DNA from: Rhodocyclaceae bacterium
GTDB taxonomy: Bacteria > Pseudomonadota > Gammaproteobacteria > Burkholderiales > Rhodocyclaceae
Assembly: GCA_008933825.1 (NCBI GenBank)
Contig: WBUF01000015.1
Coordinates: 1 to 44,928, forward strand
Direction of reading: 5' to 3'
Length of the DNA: 44,928 nucleotides
In this document: piece after piece, positions 9,901 through 17,456 of the stretch
Layout of the letters: each line of letters starts with the position of its first letter
Position numbering within the stretch: position 1 is the first letter of the stretch
The notes under the pieces: generated by a model
The model's input: the letters and a program-made list of their open reading frames with translations, nothing else
Database searches by the model: none
What the model was told of the DNA's origin: nothing
Position numbers and translations under genes: made by a program

Positions 9901-10779
9901 ATTGAAGAGCCCGCCTTTGCAGATGCGGCCGGCAGCCGTGTTCGCCGCGCCCAGCGGGGTGCCGTGGTTGCCGTTGCCGCTGGCGTCCGCAACCTCGCCG
10001 GCGGCGGCGCCGAGCGCGCATTCGTCCAGCCGCCACTCGAGCGTCAGGCGCGGCGCGCAGACATGGATCTCGGTGTAAAGGGCCGTGATCTCGGCCGGCG
10101 TGAGCGCACCGTCATGGACCTTCACCTCGTCGATGCGCCCCGAGAAGCGATAGCCCGTGTCGCTCTGCCAGCCGCCGATACGCAGGGTCGCATTGACCAC
10201 GGCATTGCCGTTGGCGGGCGTGCTCTGGCGTTGCGTCAGCGCCTGAGCCACGCCGTCGATGTACAGCGCATTCGCCGCCACGTTGCCATTGGTGAATATC
10301 GCCGTCACGTGCGCCCAGCGGTTGGCCAGGCCCGCGGAGCTGATGCCGAAGACGTCGCTGTTGCCGGTGTTGAAGCCGAAATGCCCATTGACCAGCCAGA
10401 GGTCGTGGCGGAACCAGCCGATCGGCATGACGCTGTTGGTGCCGTCCCAGTACATCCAGAAGGACACGCTGGTCTTCGCCCCGGCGGCCACGCTCACCGG
10501 CAGGCCGCCGATGCTCAGTGCGCCGCCGCCGGACACCGGCCCCGGAAAACTGCCGTAGGTGCAGGTGCCGGGCCTGCCGGGCCGGGCCGGGGCAGCGAAA
10601 ACCGGGGTCGGCAAGGGGCTTCCAATCGCCTGCCCGTGTCGGTTGTTGCCGCTGCTGTCGCGCACCTCGTTCGCTGCGCCCGTCCATTGCAGCTCTTCCA
10701 GCCTGTATTCCCCAAGCAGGGTGGCTGCCGCAGCCTGCCCGGTCAGAAACAACATGGCAAGGATCGCAATGAGTCGCAT
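6931..10779 (-). CDS. mshQ: MSHA pilus adhesin/tip protein MshQ, three LamG-like domains
   Basis: Predicted 1282-residue secreted protein, the largest in the locus. It has a clean Sec signal peptide (MRLIAILAMLFLTGQAAA). Three LamG/concanavalin-like jelly-roll domains follow at about residues 20-235, 240-480 and 490-700; each begins with YRLEE/WRLDE and contains D-(S/A)-SGN-x-xHG. The C-terminal 580 residues resemble the MshQ/DUF6701 region of Ig-like strands. LamG domains bind glycans or glycoproteins, so a surface-adhesion role at the pilus tip is inferred. LamG1 and LamG3 are near-identical copies. An alternative ATG at 10833 forms an ATGA overlap with the mshP stop but would put 18 extra residues before the signal peptide. 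Confidence 0.85.
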   Translation of the reverse strand: MRLIAILAMLFLTGQAAAATLLGEYRLEELQWTGAANEVRDSSGNNRHGQAIGSPLPTPVFAAPARPGRPGTCTYGSFPGPVSGGGALSIGGLPVSVAAGAKTSVSFWMYWDGTNSVMPIGWFRHDLWLVNGHFGFNTGNSDVFGISSAGLANRWAHVTAIFTNGNVAANALYIDGVAQALTQRQSTPANGNAVVNATLRIGGWQSDTGYRFSGRIDEVKVHDGALTPAEITALYTEIHVCAPRLTLEWRLDECALGAAAGEVADASGNGNHGTPLGAANTAAGRICKGGLFNGLAPTRIKSANNFVDGITNDFTIAFWVNPSSTHQIDTQSASGAAGTGGQRYALYPAQGTDAWGAGHAGVGVSVGSNGVSVYEHAASYMPPLLVWSGALSGWTHVAITYQARQPRLYINGALAATGLTSTYANVHPGLRSSGGALANNDGGVGGGYWGWFNGGIDEFRIYDGTLDAAQVASIATPAPRSCASCATLAHYRLEEPSWTGVAGEVQDASGNGRHGQALGAPFPAPATISPARPGSPGTCGYGSFSGGALNLPVSANTAPGAKTTVSFWMYWNGANSVMPIGWFRHDLWLVNGHFGFNTANSDVYGISSAGLANRWAHVSAVFTNGGVTANKLYIDGVPQALTLRQSTTNPSMAVVNANLRASGWQSDNGYRFRSRIDEVNVFDGEMTQSQVLAQYNAVHPCGGAVVPGSFNAFETSTPPGITGVIHTKVAAQAFDLAVVALNAAKTGVETLFTGDVKIELLDASNNSGALDANGCRPTWTPLPGFVPSTLPFAAPDLGRKNVSLTENNAWRDVRVRMTYPAVGAPLAIGCSSDNFAIRPATLDFAATDNDWQTAGLLRALSNATFPGGTVHKAGRPFTLTVTGRNGLGNVTSNYDGSPTVNITGHLLPALATCPTCALTAGAFSGAGGTVTSNAASYSEAGVIQARMSDDSFAGVDAVDGTSAAELTAYSASSTVGRFVPDHFAMTAGSVTAACPGGAPAFTYMSQPLQSLSTTIEAQNASGARTAVYNENSDPSFGFPPGSLATVAWQAENADNGTNLSARLSVPAASPLWAGGAYSISTPAAEFRRLSAPDDPDGPFDSLQLGLRLTDPDGVTLDGLDMDAGTAGACAPCNAKAVGAPTRLRFGRLRLQNVHGSELRALRMPVSAEYWNGAGFAAHTADNCSPLGAVTLNLPPSTCTLSTIVGGLGGVLSNGVAALTLGAPNVRGCVDLRMATPVWLRGRWDDSLDTDGNAATNYDDQAAGRATFGVFRDRLIYRREVTR
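8690..9300 (-). repeat. Intragenic repeat copy 2 (LamG3 of mshQ)
   Basis: This stretch and 10070-10680 are direct copies offset by 1380 bp (460 codons) and encode LamG3 and LamG1. A 52-bp run is identical (9008-9059 versus 10388-10439), and long flanking stretches differ only by scattered substitutions. Both code for the shared core VMPIGWFRHDLWLVNGHFGF. Outer limits are approximate. Confidence 0.8.
10070..10680 (-). repeat. Intragenic repeat copy 1 (LamG1 of mshQ)
   Basis: Partner of the repeat at 8690-9300. The offset is a whole number of codons, so recombination between the copies would remove or duplicate 460 residues, including LamG2, without a frameshift. Limits are approximate, judged by eye from matched blocks. 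Confidence 0.8.
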
Positions 10780-10829
10780 GGCCTTATCCCGAAAAGTCAG
10801 TCCGGGCAGGACGGCGAGGCGGCGCGAGA

Positions 10830-11252
10830 TCATCGCTCCACTGCCCCCTGCACCTGCCGCTCGACATAATCCGCCCCCGGGGCCGGGTTCGGACAGGCCC
10901 CGGCCGCCGGCTGGTTGCAGGCGGTGGCGGTAAGCCTGTAGATCGTAACCGGATTGCCGGCCTCCGTATGCGCCGTCGAGGCGCAATTCACGGTGACCGT
11001 GAATGACGAAAGGGTGCCGGGCAGCGCCAGGTTCGTCGCCGCCGCGCAGGCGCCGCCGTTGCGCAGCACCTGCCAACCTCCCCATTCGATGCCGGCCTGG
11101 GCGCCCTGGTAAGCGCGCAGGCCCATTTCATCGAGTGCAGCGGTCTGCTGCTGGACGCGGGACATGCTCACGGCAAAGACGCCTAGCGCGGCCAGCACGA
11201 CGACCAGGAAGATCGCCGTGATGATGGAAAAGCCGTGCTGCCCCCCGCTCAT
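10830..11252 (-). CDS. mshP: MSHA pilus minor component MshP
   Basis: Predicted 140-residue protein with a type IV prepilin-like/PilX-like N-terminus: GFSIITAIFLVVVLAALGVFAV, one hydrophobic helix right after a short basic/polar leader. Typical of MshP is the segment QQQTAALDEMGLRAYQGAQAGIEWG. The second half contains paired cysteines that may form disulfides. The ATG at 11252 overlaps the mshO stop in an ATGA, and its own stop overlaps the alternative mshQ start. MshP is encoded beside MshQ in known loci and probably forms part of the pilus tip or initiation complex. Confidence 0.82.
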   Translation of the reverse strand: MSGGQHGFSIITAIFLVVVLAALGVFAVSMSRVQQQTAALDEMGLRAYQGAQAGIEWGGWQVLRNGGACAAATNLALPGTLSSFTVTVNCASTAHTEAGNPVTIYRLTATACNQPAAGACPNPAPGADYVERQVQGAVER

Positions 11253-12169
11253 GGAACATTGCTCACGTGAACCTGCGAGAACAGGGTAACCCGCTCCGGC
11301 GTTCCGGCCGGATCGGCCTGTGTCAGCTGCAGGCGGATGGAAACGACGCCGTTGCGCTGCGCCACCACATTGGGATTGTAGGCGAACCCACATTCGGTCA
11401 CCCCGGTGGCCAGCAGGGCACCATTGCCACCCACTGGCGGCGTTGCCTGGCCTGCCGTGATGGCATAGCCCCATTGTCTGGTCAGGGTCTGGGAGGCGGG
11501 ATCGCAAATATAGGTAACCGGCCCGGAAACGACCTGAAAGCGTCTGTCTGGCGGGATTAAGGAGAAAGCCATGCTCTGAAAATCGAGGCGGTCTTCGTTG
11601 CCCGCCCCAGCGGCGGCCGCCAGAATGCGACTCTTGTTGCCACCGGTTGCGGCGCCGCTGGCGTAGGCGTCCGCGCCGGCGAATCCCGGCCCGAGGTTGT
11701 ACACGACCAGGTAGTCTCCAGCCCCCCCGGTGACGATGGTCGCCAGATCAGGCACCGTGCCGAGGCTGCGGAAGCAGGTGTCGGCGGTGCCGATCGTCAG
11801 GGCGTCGTTGTATCCGGGAACGCCGCCGGCGGGGCAGAGCAGCGCACCGATGCCGGAAGGTTCCTCGCGGTAACGTCCGCCGGTGCGCACTTCCAGGTAT
11901 TCCAGATAGCAAGGGGTCAGCCCGGTGCAGGCGCCGGCCACGCGCACGCTGTTGGGCAGGGCCGTCTGCACATCGCGGGAAAAGCGCCGCACGGCGAGAT
12001 CGGCGATGTCGGTCAGCGCGGCGCGGCGCGCCACATCGAAATAGCCAGCTATCGGCACGCGCAGGAAAATCGCGGCGGCAGCGGCAAGAATGCCGGTTAT
12101 CACCATCGCCACGATCAGCTCGATCAGGGTGAAGCCGCGTGCTTTCACGGAATCACAGATTTGGCGCAT
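11249..12169 (-). CDS. mshO: MSHA prepilin-like protein MshO
   Basis: Predicted 306-residue type IV prepilin-like protein. The class III leader and cleavage site are ARG|FTLIELIVAMVITGILAAAAAIF, with Glu5 of the mature form present. The rest is a PilW-like globular domain with several Cys residues (GACTGLTPCYLEY; CDPASQTLTRQWGYAI near the C-terminus). The start is uncertain: ATG at 12169 is used and overlaps mshD by 17 bp. ATG at 12187 or GTG at 12148 (four bases after the mshD stop, giving a short leader) are alternatives; none has a strong ribosome-binding site. MshO is a minor pilin. Confidence 0.83.
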   Translation of the reverse strand: MRQICDSVKARGFTLIELIVAMVITGILAAAAAIFLRVPIAGYFDVARRAALTDIADLAVRRFSRDVQTALPNSVRVAGACTGLTPCYLEYLEVRTGGRYREEPSGIGALLCPAGGVPGYNDALTIGTADTCFRSLGTVPDLATIVTGGAGDYLVVYNLGPGFAGADAYASGAATGGNKSRILAAAAGAGNEDRLDFQSMAFSLIPPDRRFQVVSGPVTYICDPASQTLTRQWGYAITAGQATPPVGGNGALLATGVTECGFAYNPNVVAQRNGVVSIRLQLTQADPAGTPERVTLFSQVHVSNVP

Positions 12170-12737
12170 AGCGGGTGCGGATGCCATCTAGTGCGAATAC
12201 GGGAATATTGCCCGGACCGGTCACGGTAACGGTGATCTGCAGCGCATCGGTCGCGGCAATGCCGCCAAAGGCGAGCGGGGTGACGACAACGGTGGCAGTG
12301 TAGGCGCCCAGTCCGGCAATTGCCGTACCTGTGATGTCGAGAATGCCGCCCGCCATGGCGAAACCGTTGTAATCGTTCACGTTATCGAAGGGGGTCAGGG
12401 CGGCGTAGCGTGTTTCTATTCCTTCCGGCCCCATGGCTTCGACGATGGCGGCGCATCCATTGACGCCGACGAAGGCGCCGGTCGCCGTGGCCGCATTCGC
12501 GTCGTCGGGGTCGCAGAATGTAAACGGCATAAGCCGCACCTCCTCGATCAGGGATTCGGCAATTGCAAGGGCTTGCTTGCGAATCAGCGGATCGGCACTG
12601 GCCCGCGTTGCGTTGGCGAAGACCATGAGGATGCCGCCCGCCGCGATGCCGACGATGAGGACGAACATGATCACCTCGACGAGGGATGTCCCCCGGCAGC
12701 CCGATCGTTGTGCTGCAATACGTTCAGTGCGAGACAT
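12153..12737 (-). CDS. mshD: MSHA prepilin-like protein MshD
   Basis: Predicted 194-residue minor pilin of the MshD/PilV type. A 16-residue basic leader ends CRG|TSLVEVIMFVLIVGIAAGG, where cleavage after Gly leaves mature Thr1 and the conserved Glu5. The segment KQALAIAESLIEEVRLMPF is the typical PilV/MshD continuation of the N-terminal helix. Two cysteines (FCDPDD and NGCAAIV) may pair. It overlaps mshC by 14 bp and runs into mshO. Mature residue 1 is Thr rather than Phe/Met, which is tolerated by prepilin peptidases. Confidence 0.83.
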   Translation of the reverse strand: MSRTERIAAQRSGCRGTSLVEVIMFVLIVGIAAGGILMVFANATRASADPLIRKQALAIAESLIEEVRLMPFTFCDPDDANAATATGAFVGVNGCAAIVEAMGPEGIETRYAALTPFDNVNDYNGFAMAGGILDITGTAIAGLGAYTATVVVTPLAFGGIAATDALQITVTVTGPGNIPVFALDGIRTRYAPNL

Positions 12738-13221
12738 GACCGGTTTCGGCGGCTACGTTGATGGGCAGCACCCCGGCAACCGTCAAAATAATGGCGTTGT
12801 TGGGAACCGGCTGGCCCAATCCATTGAAGCGGAAACCGGTAGCCGATGCCACCAATGCGACACCATCCGGAGCGGCCAAAACGTAGGGATCGGCTGAACC
12901 GGGTGCCTGCACTGGCAGTGTGCACGCCGCGCCAGATACGGTGGTGGGATTGTATGTGAGCGCCAGGCTGGCTGGCGGAAGCGTGGCAATCGCAACGCAG
13001 ACTTCACGTCGTTTCGCGATGGCCTCCTGGCGGGCGAGGCGGAGGCTGCTTTCCAGTTGATCGCGGAACCCCCTTGCGTCGAAGGCATTCGTGCCGACAA
13101 AGCGTGGCAGAGCGATGGCAGCCAGGATGCCCAAAACGACGATGACCGTGGTCAACTCGATCACGGTCATCCCGCATTCACGATGCGAAGACAAAAAAAC
13201 GCGAGGCCGGATTTTCATCAT
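12724..13221 (-). CDS. mshC: MSHA prepilin-like protein MshC
   Basis: Predicted 165-residue minor pilin of the GspH/FimT-like MshC type. The leader ends RECG|MTVIELTTVIVVLGILAAIALPRF, with the cleavage Gly and mature Glu5. The following helix (LESSLRLARQEAIAKRREVCVAI) is typical of GspH/FimT minor pilins. The ATG pair at 13221/13218 is the nearest start and lacks a clear Shine-Dalgarno sequence, so translation may depend on upstream mshA. The 80-bp mshA-mshC spacer holds GC-rich stretches but no clear terminator. Confidence 0.82.
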   Translation of the reverse strand: MMKIRPRVFLSSHRECGMTVIELTTVIVVLGILAAIALPRFVGTNAFDARGFRDQLESSLRLARQEAIAKRREVCVAIATLPPASLALTYNPTTVSGAACTLPVQAPGSADPYVLAAPDGVALVASATGFRFNGLGQPVPNNAIILTVAGVLPINVAAETGHVSH

Positions 13222-13301
13222 GAGGAGAGGCAGGCTCCAACCATCGATCAACGCATCCCTATACCCCCCGGCATGCCCGCGTTCAAGCCACCATACGTCG
13301 A

Positions 13302-13838
13302 TCAGCAGTTGGCATTCAACGTCGCATCGGTCGGCACGGTGATGGTCGGCGCCGCGCCAAGGGCCGCCGGCAGCGTGTAGGTGAAAGCGCATCCTGCCGC
13401 AGTGGTGTTGAAGGCGCCCTCAACGCTGACCGTGGTCGGTCCGCCCGCCGCGCCGCCGGTAATCACCCAGCCGTTTGCGAGGCGTTCGGCTCCCGTCGCG
13501 CCCAGGCCCGCCGCCGTCATGATGGTCGTGCCGTTCGGATAAAGGAGCGTGATTGCCAATGGGCCGTTCTCCGTACATACAGCGCCGCCACCCGCAGGGG
13601 TTACAGTGGCATTCCCACCGACTGGGCAGGTTTCAGCGCCCTGGCCTTGTCTCACAAGCGCCTTGCCGTGGATCATTCCGGAGGCAGCCTGAACCGCACC
13701 CAGCCCCGCCCTGAGTTTTGCGATGCGGGCATCGCGCTGCAGGTTGGTGAAGCGCGGCAGGGCCGTCGCCGCCAGAATACCGAGGATGACGATGACGACG
13801 ACCAGTTCGATAAGCGTGAAGCCGGCTTGCCTTTTCAT
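13302..13838 (-). CDS. mshA: MSHA-type major pilin (MshA/MshB)
   Basis: Predicted 178-residue type IVa-like pilin. The very short leader MKRQAG is followed by [24 protein letters not shown], with mature Phe1 and Glu5. MshA hallmarks follow: [21 protein letters not shown] and a C-terminal disulfide pair (CAFTY and terminal NANC). The ATG at 13838 has a well-placed ribosome-binding site (GGAG, seven bases upstream), the best in the pilin set, as expected for an abundant subunit; an upstream ATG at 13856 is rejected for this reason. It is the only pilin of this form between mshF and mshC, where Vibrio has mshB plus mshA, so MshA or MshB naming is a choice. Confidence 0.82.
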   Translation of the reverse strand: MKRQAGFTLIELVVVIVILGILAATALPRFTNLQRDARIAKLRAGLGAVQAASGMIHGKALVRQGQGAETCPVGGNATVTPAGGGAVCTENGPLAITLLYPNGTTIMTAAGLGATGAERLANGWVITGGAAGGPTTVSVEGAFNTTAAGCAFTYTLPAALGAAPTITVPTDATLNANC

Positions 13839-13926
13839 GGGGTTTCTCCTACGCAATGAGTACGGCGCCAGAATAGCCGATTACGACGATCTTGCATGCC
13901 AACTATTACCGGTTTGCGGGGTTTTT

Positions 13927-14430
13927 TCAAAACCACTTGTATGCAGTCAGCGGCAGCAGGCGCGGGTGCGGCAGGTTTCCGTCGCCCCGCACGGCGAACC
14001 TGAGTTCCCTGGTGCCGCCCCCCTCGACCACCAGATGTTCCGCTCGGTTGGGCCGGTAGATCAGCTGCCGTTCGCCGGGATGAAAGTACCAGAAGGCCGG
14101 TACGGCATGTCCGGGCGGCTTTTCCATCTCTCCCAAGTAATTTCGCGGCGGTGTCTGCAACCATTTGATCGGATTCTCCTTTTCCAATGGCAACCGCTTC
14201 GGTCCTCCCCCGCGCGCCATGCGACTGGCCGCTTCGAGACGTAGTGCATGGTCGATGGATCGCACCGTTTCCTCGACCTCGGTTTTCTCCGCCATTTCCT
14301 GCATGGTGAGCACACGATCCAGCAATAAATACAGCAGGCCTGACAGCAACGCCAGCGCCACGGCCAATTCAACCAGGCTGAAGCCGTAAAGCGCTTCACG
14401 CTGCCGGCCGGACCGGCGCCCTCCCGTCAC
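13927..14430 (-). CDS. mshF: MSHA biogenesis protein MshF, prepilin-like N-terminus
   Basis: Predicted 167-residue protein starting with GTG in a GTGA overlap with the mshG stop. The N-terminus has a basic leader and LYG|FSLVELAVALALLSGLLYLLL, which resembles a prepilin cleavage site. The rest (YFHPGERQLIYRPN, ELRFAVRGDG) fits MshF, a poorly understood factor always encoded between mshG and the pilin. The position supports the call more than the sequence does. About 88 bp separate it from the mshA start; that spacer is AT-richer and no convincing promoter was recognised in it. Confidence 0.7.
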   Translation of the reverse strand: MTGGRRSGRQREALYGFSLVELAVALALLSGLLYLLLDRVLTMQEMAEKTEVEETVRSIDHALRLEAASRMARGGGPKRLPLEKENPIKWLQTPPRNYLGEMEKPPGHAVPAFWYFHPGERQLIYRPNRAEHLVVEGGGTRELRFAVRGDGNLPHPRLLPLTAYKWF

Positions 14431-15653
14431 TTGATCGCCGCCTTGCCAAGGTCCCACATCGGCAGGAAGACGCCGAGGGCCAGGATCAGCACCATGACGC
14501 CCAGCGCGACGATGAGGATCGGCTCGATCTGCGCGGAGAGGTTCTTCAGCTCGTATTCCACCTCGCGCTGGTACATGTCGGCGATCTCCAGCATCATGTC
14601 GTCGAGCGAGCCGGATTCCTCGCCGACCATCACCATCTGCAGCACCACCGGGGTGAACACGCCCGCCGCGACGGCGGTGCGCAGCACGCTCTCGCCGCGC
14701 TCGACGCCCATGCGCATGTCCTCGAGCTTCTTCTCGATCCAGGCGTTCTCGACGACCTGGCCGGTCAGGGACAGGCCCTGCACGATCGGCACGCCGCTGC
14801 GGGTGGCCATGGCGAAGCTGCGGGCGAAGCGCGCCAGCGTCGCCTTGCGGATGATCTTGCCGGCGATGGGTATGTGGAGCTTGAAGCGGTCCCAGGCCAG
14901 GCGGCCGTCCCTGGTCTTGACGAACATGCGGAAGGCGAACACGGCGACGGCGAGCACGGCGAGCACGGCCGGCCACCAGGCCAGGGTAAAGTCTGAAAAG
15001 CCGATGAGGAGCCGGGTCATGTAGGGCAGCTCGGCGTTAAAGCCCTTGAACACCTTGGCGAAGGCCGGGATGACGAAGATGTTGATGATGACCAGGGCGA
15101 TGGCCATGGCCAGCACGACGAAGGTAGGGTAGCGCAGCGCCGACTTGACCTGGTCCTTCATGAACTTCTGGAATTCGAGGTGGTGGAAGAGTTGCAGGAA
15201 GATCTCTTCCAGCCGGCCGGTCGTCTCGCCGACGCGCACCATGGCGACGTAGAAGCTGCCGAACACGCCCGGGTTGCGCGCCAGCGCCTGCGACAGCTCG
15301 CGGCCGGAGTCGAGCGCCTCGCGCAGGTCCTTGATGACGGCTGCGAAGCCGCGGTTCATCGCCGATTCCTGCAGCCCGGCCAGGGCGCGCATGATCGGCA
15401 CGCCGGCCTTCATCAGGGTGTACATCTGCCGGCTGAAAAGCAGCACGTCGATGAAGCCGGCCTTCTGCCGGTCGAGCAGGCGGGAAAACTGCCGCTCGAA
15501 GGATTCCGCGGGCGCCGCCGATTCGGCGATGCGGATGGGCGTAATGCCGCTCTCCGCGAGGTGTTCGGCGAGGATGCTGCCCGTCGGGCTTTCCATGACG
15601 CCCTCGACGCGGTTGCCCTGAGCATTGCGGCCGACATAGGCGAAATGCGGCAC
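14427..15653 (-). CDS. mshG: MSHA inner-membrane platform protein MshG (GspF/PilC family)
   Basis: Predicted 408-residue polytopic inner-membrane protein of the GspF/PilC family. It has two T2SSF domains, the first around LLFSRQMYTLMKAGVPIMRAL (residues 70-90). The second is around FARSFAMATRSGVPIVQGLSL and includes the GEESGSLDDMM signature. Hydrophobic helices lie near residues 170-195, 215-235 and 375-400. It anchors the pilus base and contacts the MshE motor. The start is GTG, eight bases after the mshE stop, and the stop overlaps mshF, so mshE-G-F is tightly coupled. Confidence 0.92.
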   Translation of the reverse strand: MPHFAYVGRNAQGNRVEGVMESPTGSILAEHLAESGITPIRIAESAAPAESFERQFSRLLDRQKAGFIDVLLFSRQMYTLMKAGVPIMRALAGLQESAMNRGFAAVIKDLREALDSGRELSQALARNPGVFGSFYVAMVRVGETTGRLEEIFLQLFHHLEFQKFMKDQVKSALRYPTFVVLAMAIALVIINIFVIPAFAKVFKGFNAELPYMTRLLIGFSDFTLAWWPAVLAVLAVAVFAFRMFVKTRDGRLAWDRFKLHIPIAGKIIRKATLARFARSFAMATRSGVPIVQGLSLTGQVVENAWIEKKLEDMRMGVERGESVLRTAVAAGVFTPVVLQMVMVGEESGSLDDMMLEIADMYQREVEYELKNLSAQIEPILIVALGVMVLILALGVFLPMWDLGKAAIK

Positions 15654-15660
15654 GGCGCGG

Positions 15661-17364
15661 CTACTCCTCGTGCTGGCTGGTGGTGCGCATCGCTTCGCGC
15701 ACCGTGGTGCGGCCCTCGATCACCGCGCGGACGGCATCGCGGCGCAGGGTATGGCGGTCCATCTGCTCGCGCGCGGCGCGGATGAACTCGGCGGGGTCTT
15801 CGCTATTGGCCGCCGCGACCACCGGCGCCGTCATCTCCAGCATCTCGTAGATGCCGGTACGGCCGAGATAGCCGGTGCCGTTGCAGTGCGAGCAGCCGGC
15901 GCCCTCGCGATACTCGTGCCTATCCGCTTCCCCGCCGATCTCGGCGCGCAGCCACTCGTGCTCCTGCGGAGAGAGACGGCGCGGCCGCACGCAATGTTCG
16001 CAGAGCGTGCGCACCAGGCGCTGGGCGATGACCATCTGCAGGGACATCGCCACCATGTAGCGCGGCACCCCCATGTCGAGCAGCCGGATCGGCGTGCTGG
16101 CGGCATCGTTGGTGTGCAAGGTGGAGAGCACCATGTGGCCGGTGATGGCGGCGCGCAGGCCGATCTCGGCGGTGACCTGGTCGCGCATCTCGCCAACCAG
16201 GATCACGTCGGGGTCCTGGCGCAGGGCAGAGCGCAGCACGCGCTCGAAGCTGAGCTCGATCTTGTCGTTGACCTGCACCTGGTTGATGCCGGGCAGGCGG
16301 TACTCGACCGGATCCTCGACGGTGATGATCTTTTTCTCGGTGGTGTTGATCTCGGCCAGGGCCGCGTACAGCGTGGTGGTCTTGCCGCTGCCGGTGGGGC
16401 CGGTGACCAGCACCATGCCGCTGGAACGGTGGATGGCTGCGCGCAGGCGCTCCAGGATGCCCTGCGGCATGCCGAGGTGCTCGAGGCGAAGCATGCCGGC
16501 ACCCTGGTTGAGCAGTCGCATCACCACCGACTCGCCATACTGCGTCGGCATGGTCGAGATGCGTACGTCGATGGCGCTGGCCTTGACCTTGACGTTGAAG
16601 CGGCCGTCCTGCGGCAGTCGCTTTTCCGAAATGTCCAGGCCGGACATGAGCTTCAGGCGCAGCACCAGCGCCGTGGCGATCTTCATGTCGGCCTCGGTCT
16701 GCACGTGCATGACGCCGTCGATGCGGAAGCGGATCAGCAGGGCGCGTTCCTGCGGCTCGATATGAATGTCCGAGGCGCGCACCTGATTCGCCGCTTCGAA
16801 AACCGACTGCAACAGCTTGACGACCGGCGCCTCTTCCAGCCCCGGCGTGAGCGCCAGGGCGCCGAGGTCGACCGCGCCCTCGCCGAGTTCGGCCGTCAGC
16901 TCCTTCGCCAGGCCGCTGATTTCCTCGGTGCGCTGATAGACGCGGTCGATGGTCTCGAGCAGCTGGGATTCGGTGACCACGGCGATGTCGATGTCGCGCT
17001 TGAGGATGCGCGCCGCCTCGTCGTAGGCGAACAGGTCGGTTGGGTCGGCGAAGCCGACGCGCAGGGCGCCGTCGCGTTCCTCAAGAACCAGCGCACGGAA
17101 ACGGCGCGCCTGGGCTTCGGGCAGCAGGCGCACGATGGCGGGCTTGATGTTGTAGTACTTGAGGTTGATGTAGGGCGCGTTGATCTGGCGGGCGATCGCC
17201 TCGGAAATCTGCTCTTCGGTGACGAAGCCCTTGTCGACGAAAACCCGTCCCAGCTTGCGGCCGGTTTTTTTCTGTTCGTCGAGCGCCGCTTGCAATTGCT
17301 CCTGGCTCAGCAGATTCTGCTGGACGAGGATTTCCCCCAGGCGAAATTTTTCGGGACGTGCCAT
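15661..17364 (-). CDS. mshE: MSHA pilus extension ATPase MshE (GspE/PilB family)
   Basis: Predicted 567-residue hexameric motor ATPase. Residues 8-60 form an MshEN domain with two RLG-type repeats (RLGEILVQQNLLSQEQL and KLGRVFVDKGFVTEEQI), which bind cyclic di-GMP in characterised MshE proteins. The core has the Walker A box GPTGSGKTTT, an Asp box ASDIHIEP, Walker B RQDPDVILVGEMRD and a His box HMVLSTLHTND. The tetracysteine zinc site is CEHC plus CSHC. It is the first gene of the msh locus on this strand; the 92 bp upstream are AT-rich and should carry its promoter, shared divergently with trmL, though no clear hexamers stand out. Confidence 0.94.
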   Translation of the reverse strand: MARPEKFRLGEILVQQNLLSQEQLQAALDEQKKTGRKLGRVFVDKGFVTEEQISEAIARQINAPYINLKYYNIKPAIVRLLPEAQARRFRALVLEERDGALRVGFADPTDLFAYDEAARILKRDIDIAVVTESQLLETIDRVYQRTEEISGLAKELTAELGEGAVDLGALALTPGLEEAPVVKLLQSVFEAANQVRASDIHIEPQERALLIRFRIDGVMHVQTEADMKIATALVLRLKLMSGLDISEKRLPQDGRFNVKVKASAIDVRISTMPTQYGESVVMRLLNQGAGMLRLEHLGMPQGILERLRAAIHRSSGMVLVTGPTGSGKTTTLYAALAEINTTEKKIITVEDPVEYRLPGINQVQVNDKIELSFERVLRSALRQDPDVILVGEMRDQVTAEIGLRAAITGHMVLSTLHTNDAASTPIRLLDMGVPRYMVAMSLQMVIAQRLVRTLCEHCVRPRRLSPQEHEWLRAEIGGEADRHEYREGAGCSHCNGTGYLGRTGIYEMLEMTAPVVAAANSEDPAEFIRAAREQMDRHTLRRDAVRAVIEGRTTVREAMRTTSQHEE

Positions 17365-17456
17365 GAAATACGAAGATAATTAAACCTGTTTATCGAAAAA
17401 AGCACGTAACGTATTTAATTGTTTGCAAAAATACCCTCATTCCCGAAGGGATTCAA

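Noticed and set aside
8065..10869. A 934-codon open frame on the plus strand opposite mshQ
   Set aside because: It mirrors the codon bias of mshQ, shows no family motif and inherits the LamG repeats in antisense. The signal peptide and domains are all on the minus strand.
13839..13926. A sigma-54-type promoter before mshA (TTGGCATGC)
   Set aside because: The GG element is suggestive but the GC dinucleotide at the -12 position is missing at the required spacing.
15670..17379. A 569-codon open frame opposite mshE
   Set aside because: Shadow of the ATPase gene; Walker boxes and zinc cysteines are all in the minus-strand frame.
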